From: an uncultured Pelagibacteraceae bacterium
GTDB taxonomy: Bacteria; Pseudomonadota; Alphaproteobacteria; Pelagibacterales; Pelagibacteraceae
NCBI GenBank assembly: GCA_902615445.1
Contig: CACMOQ010000002.1
Span: 62,001 to 126,000 of the forward strand
Length of the DNA stretch: 64,000 nt
Direction: 5' to 3'
Position numbers and translations under genes: made by a program. Of this stretch, positions 63,738-64,000 are shown piece by piece. The notes beneath the pieces were generated by a model that did no database searches, was not told the origin of the DNA, and saw nothing but the letters and a program-made list of their open reading frames with translations. Each line of letters starts with the position of its first letter. Positions within the stretch are counted from its first letter, which is position 1.

Positions 63738-64000
63738 ATGATTATTAATAAAAATTTTTTCAATAAAAAGATAAAGCTGAAAAATAAAGAAATTTCAATA
63801 AAATCATCAAAAGTTTACGTAATCGCTGAAGCTGGAGTAAGTCATTTTGGGTCATTGAGATTAGCAAAAAAATTAGTGGATATGTCGGTTAACGCTGGAG
63901 CAGATGCCGTAAAATTCCAAGCGTATATCACTGAAGATTTGGTCTCAAAAAATTTTATAAAATGGTTTAAAAGATATAAGGCTAAAGAAGTAAATTTAGA
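63738..64000 (+). CDS. neuB: NeuB-family N-acetylneuraminate (nonulosonate) synthase, N-terminal part (partial)
   Basis: The visible 87 codons read into VYVIAEAGVSHFGSLRLAKK and NAGADAVKFQAYITEDLVSK, the invariant start of NeuB/LegI/PseI synthases that condense PEP with a 2,4-diamino or 2-acetamido hexose. The gene runs off the window. Which nonulosonic acid is made (sialic, legionaminic or pseudaminic) cannot be decided from this part. Confidence 0.9.
   Translation, partial: MIINKNFFNKKIKLKNKEISIKSSKVYVIAEAGVSHFGSLRLAKKLVDMSVNAGADAVKFQAYITEDLVSKNFIKWFKRYKAKEVNL

Larger units (their letters stand above)
29513..64000. other. Surface-polysaccharide hypervariable island (HVR2-like)
   Basis: From the 5S gene to the window edge nearly every gene encodes a glycosyltransferase, sugar-nucleotide enzyme, sugar-modifying enzyme or exporter. 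The stretch is visibly more AT-rich (frequent A/T runs of 8-11) than the core, strand changes are frequent, and gene remnants occur. The position matches the hypervariable region reported between 23S and 5S in SAR11. The other end lies beyond the window. No transposase, integrase or flanking repeat was seen. Confidence 0.8.

Noticed and set aside
29513..64000. Mobile element, prophage or CRISPR array within the island
   Set aside because: No transposase, integrase, phage structural gene, flanking direct repeat or repeat-spacer pattern was seen; A/T runs explain the repetitive appearance.

Overview
The window looks like part of a SAR11 (Candidatus Pelagibacter-type) alphaproteobacterial chromosome. 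The evidence is the very AT-rich sequence, almost no intergenic space, short proteins close to family minimum length, alphaproteobacterial gene orders (tolQRAB-pal-cpoB-tilS-ftsH; zapA beside tkt-gap-pgk-fba; TrcR/DUF1013; three-subunit pnt), and a 5S rRNA gene unlinked from 16S-23S. I assign the organism by recognition, not by database search.

Region 1 (1-29.3 kb) is conserved core. It opens with the 3' end of rpoH. A long minus-strand run follows: purA, thiD, glmM, folP, ftsH, tilS, cpoB, pal, tolB, tolA, tolR, tolQ, a phage-type ruvC, yebC, a YmdB-type phosphodiesterase, 5-formyl-THF cyclo-ligase, zapA and a small coiled-coil gene. The divergent plus-strand run is tkt, gap, pgk, fba, thiE, efp, suhB, rpmE, trcR, rpsU and initiator tRNA-Met. 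Facing it on the minus strand is one compact unit headed by 5S rRNA: 5S, rpmJ (L36), a 36-residue COX4-like peptide, pntAA, pntAB, pntB, a transaldolase and a membrane glycosyltransferase-like gene. Two of these small genes were found by reading the DNA directly.

Region 2 (29.5 kb to the end) is a surface-polysaccharide island. It starts at the 5S gene, where hypervariable region 2 (HVR2) is reported in SAR11 genomes (between 23S and 5S). It has about ten glycosyltransferases, a WecA-type initiating transferase, a PglK-like ABC flippase, sugar-nucleotide enzymes, methyltransferases, an acyltransferase and redox enzymes. Plus-strand single genes interrupt mostly minus-strand runs, and there are traces of deleted genes. 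Recognisable modules are: (a) gmd + Fcl-like epimerase/reductase + a DegT-family enzyme with His at the PLP-lysine position, together predicting GDP-L-colitose; (b) UDP-glucuronate 4-epimerase; (c) a GMC oxidoreductase preceded by an unannotated 42-residue peptide; (d) a run at 54.7-61.8 kb with a KpsS-like transferase, KdsC-like phosphatase, GatZ/KbaZ-like aldolase, GT2, PMI-type cupin, a fused nucleotidyltransferase-kinase and a methyltransferase, which resembles an undescribed higher-sugar pathway; (e) a deacetylase, a formyltransferase and the start of a NeuB-type synthase, suggesting an N-formylated nonulosonic acid.

The strongest points for follow-up are module (d), the apparent AUU start of rpsU with a coupled leader ORF just upstream of initiator tRNA, the 5S-headed protein operon with its own promoter, the phage-type RuvC beside yebC, and the small peptide before the GMC oxidoreductase.
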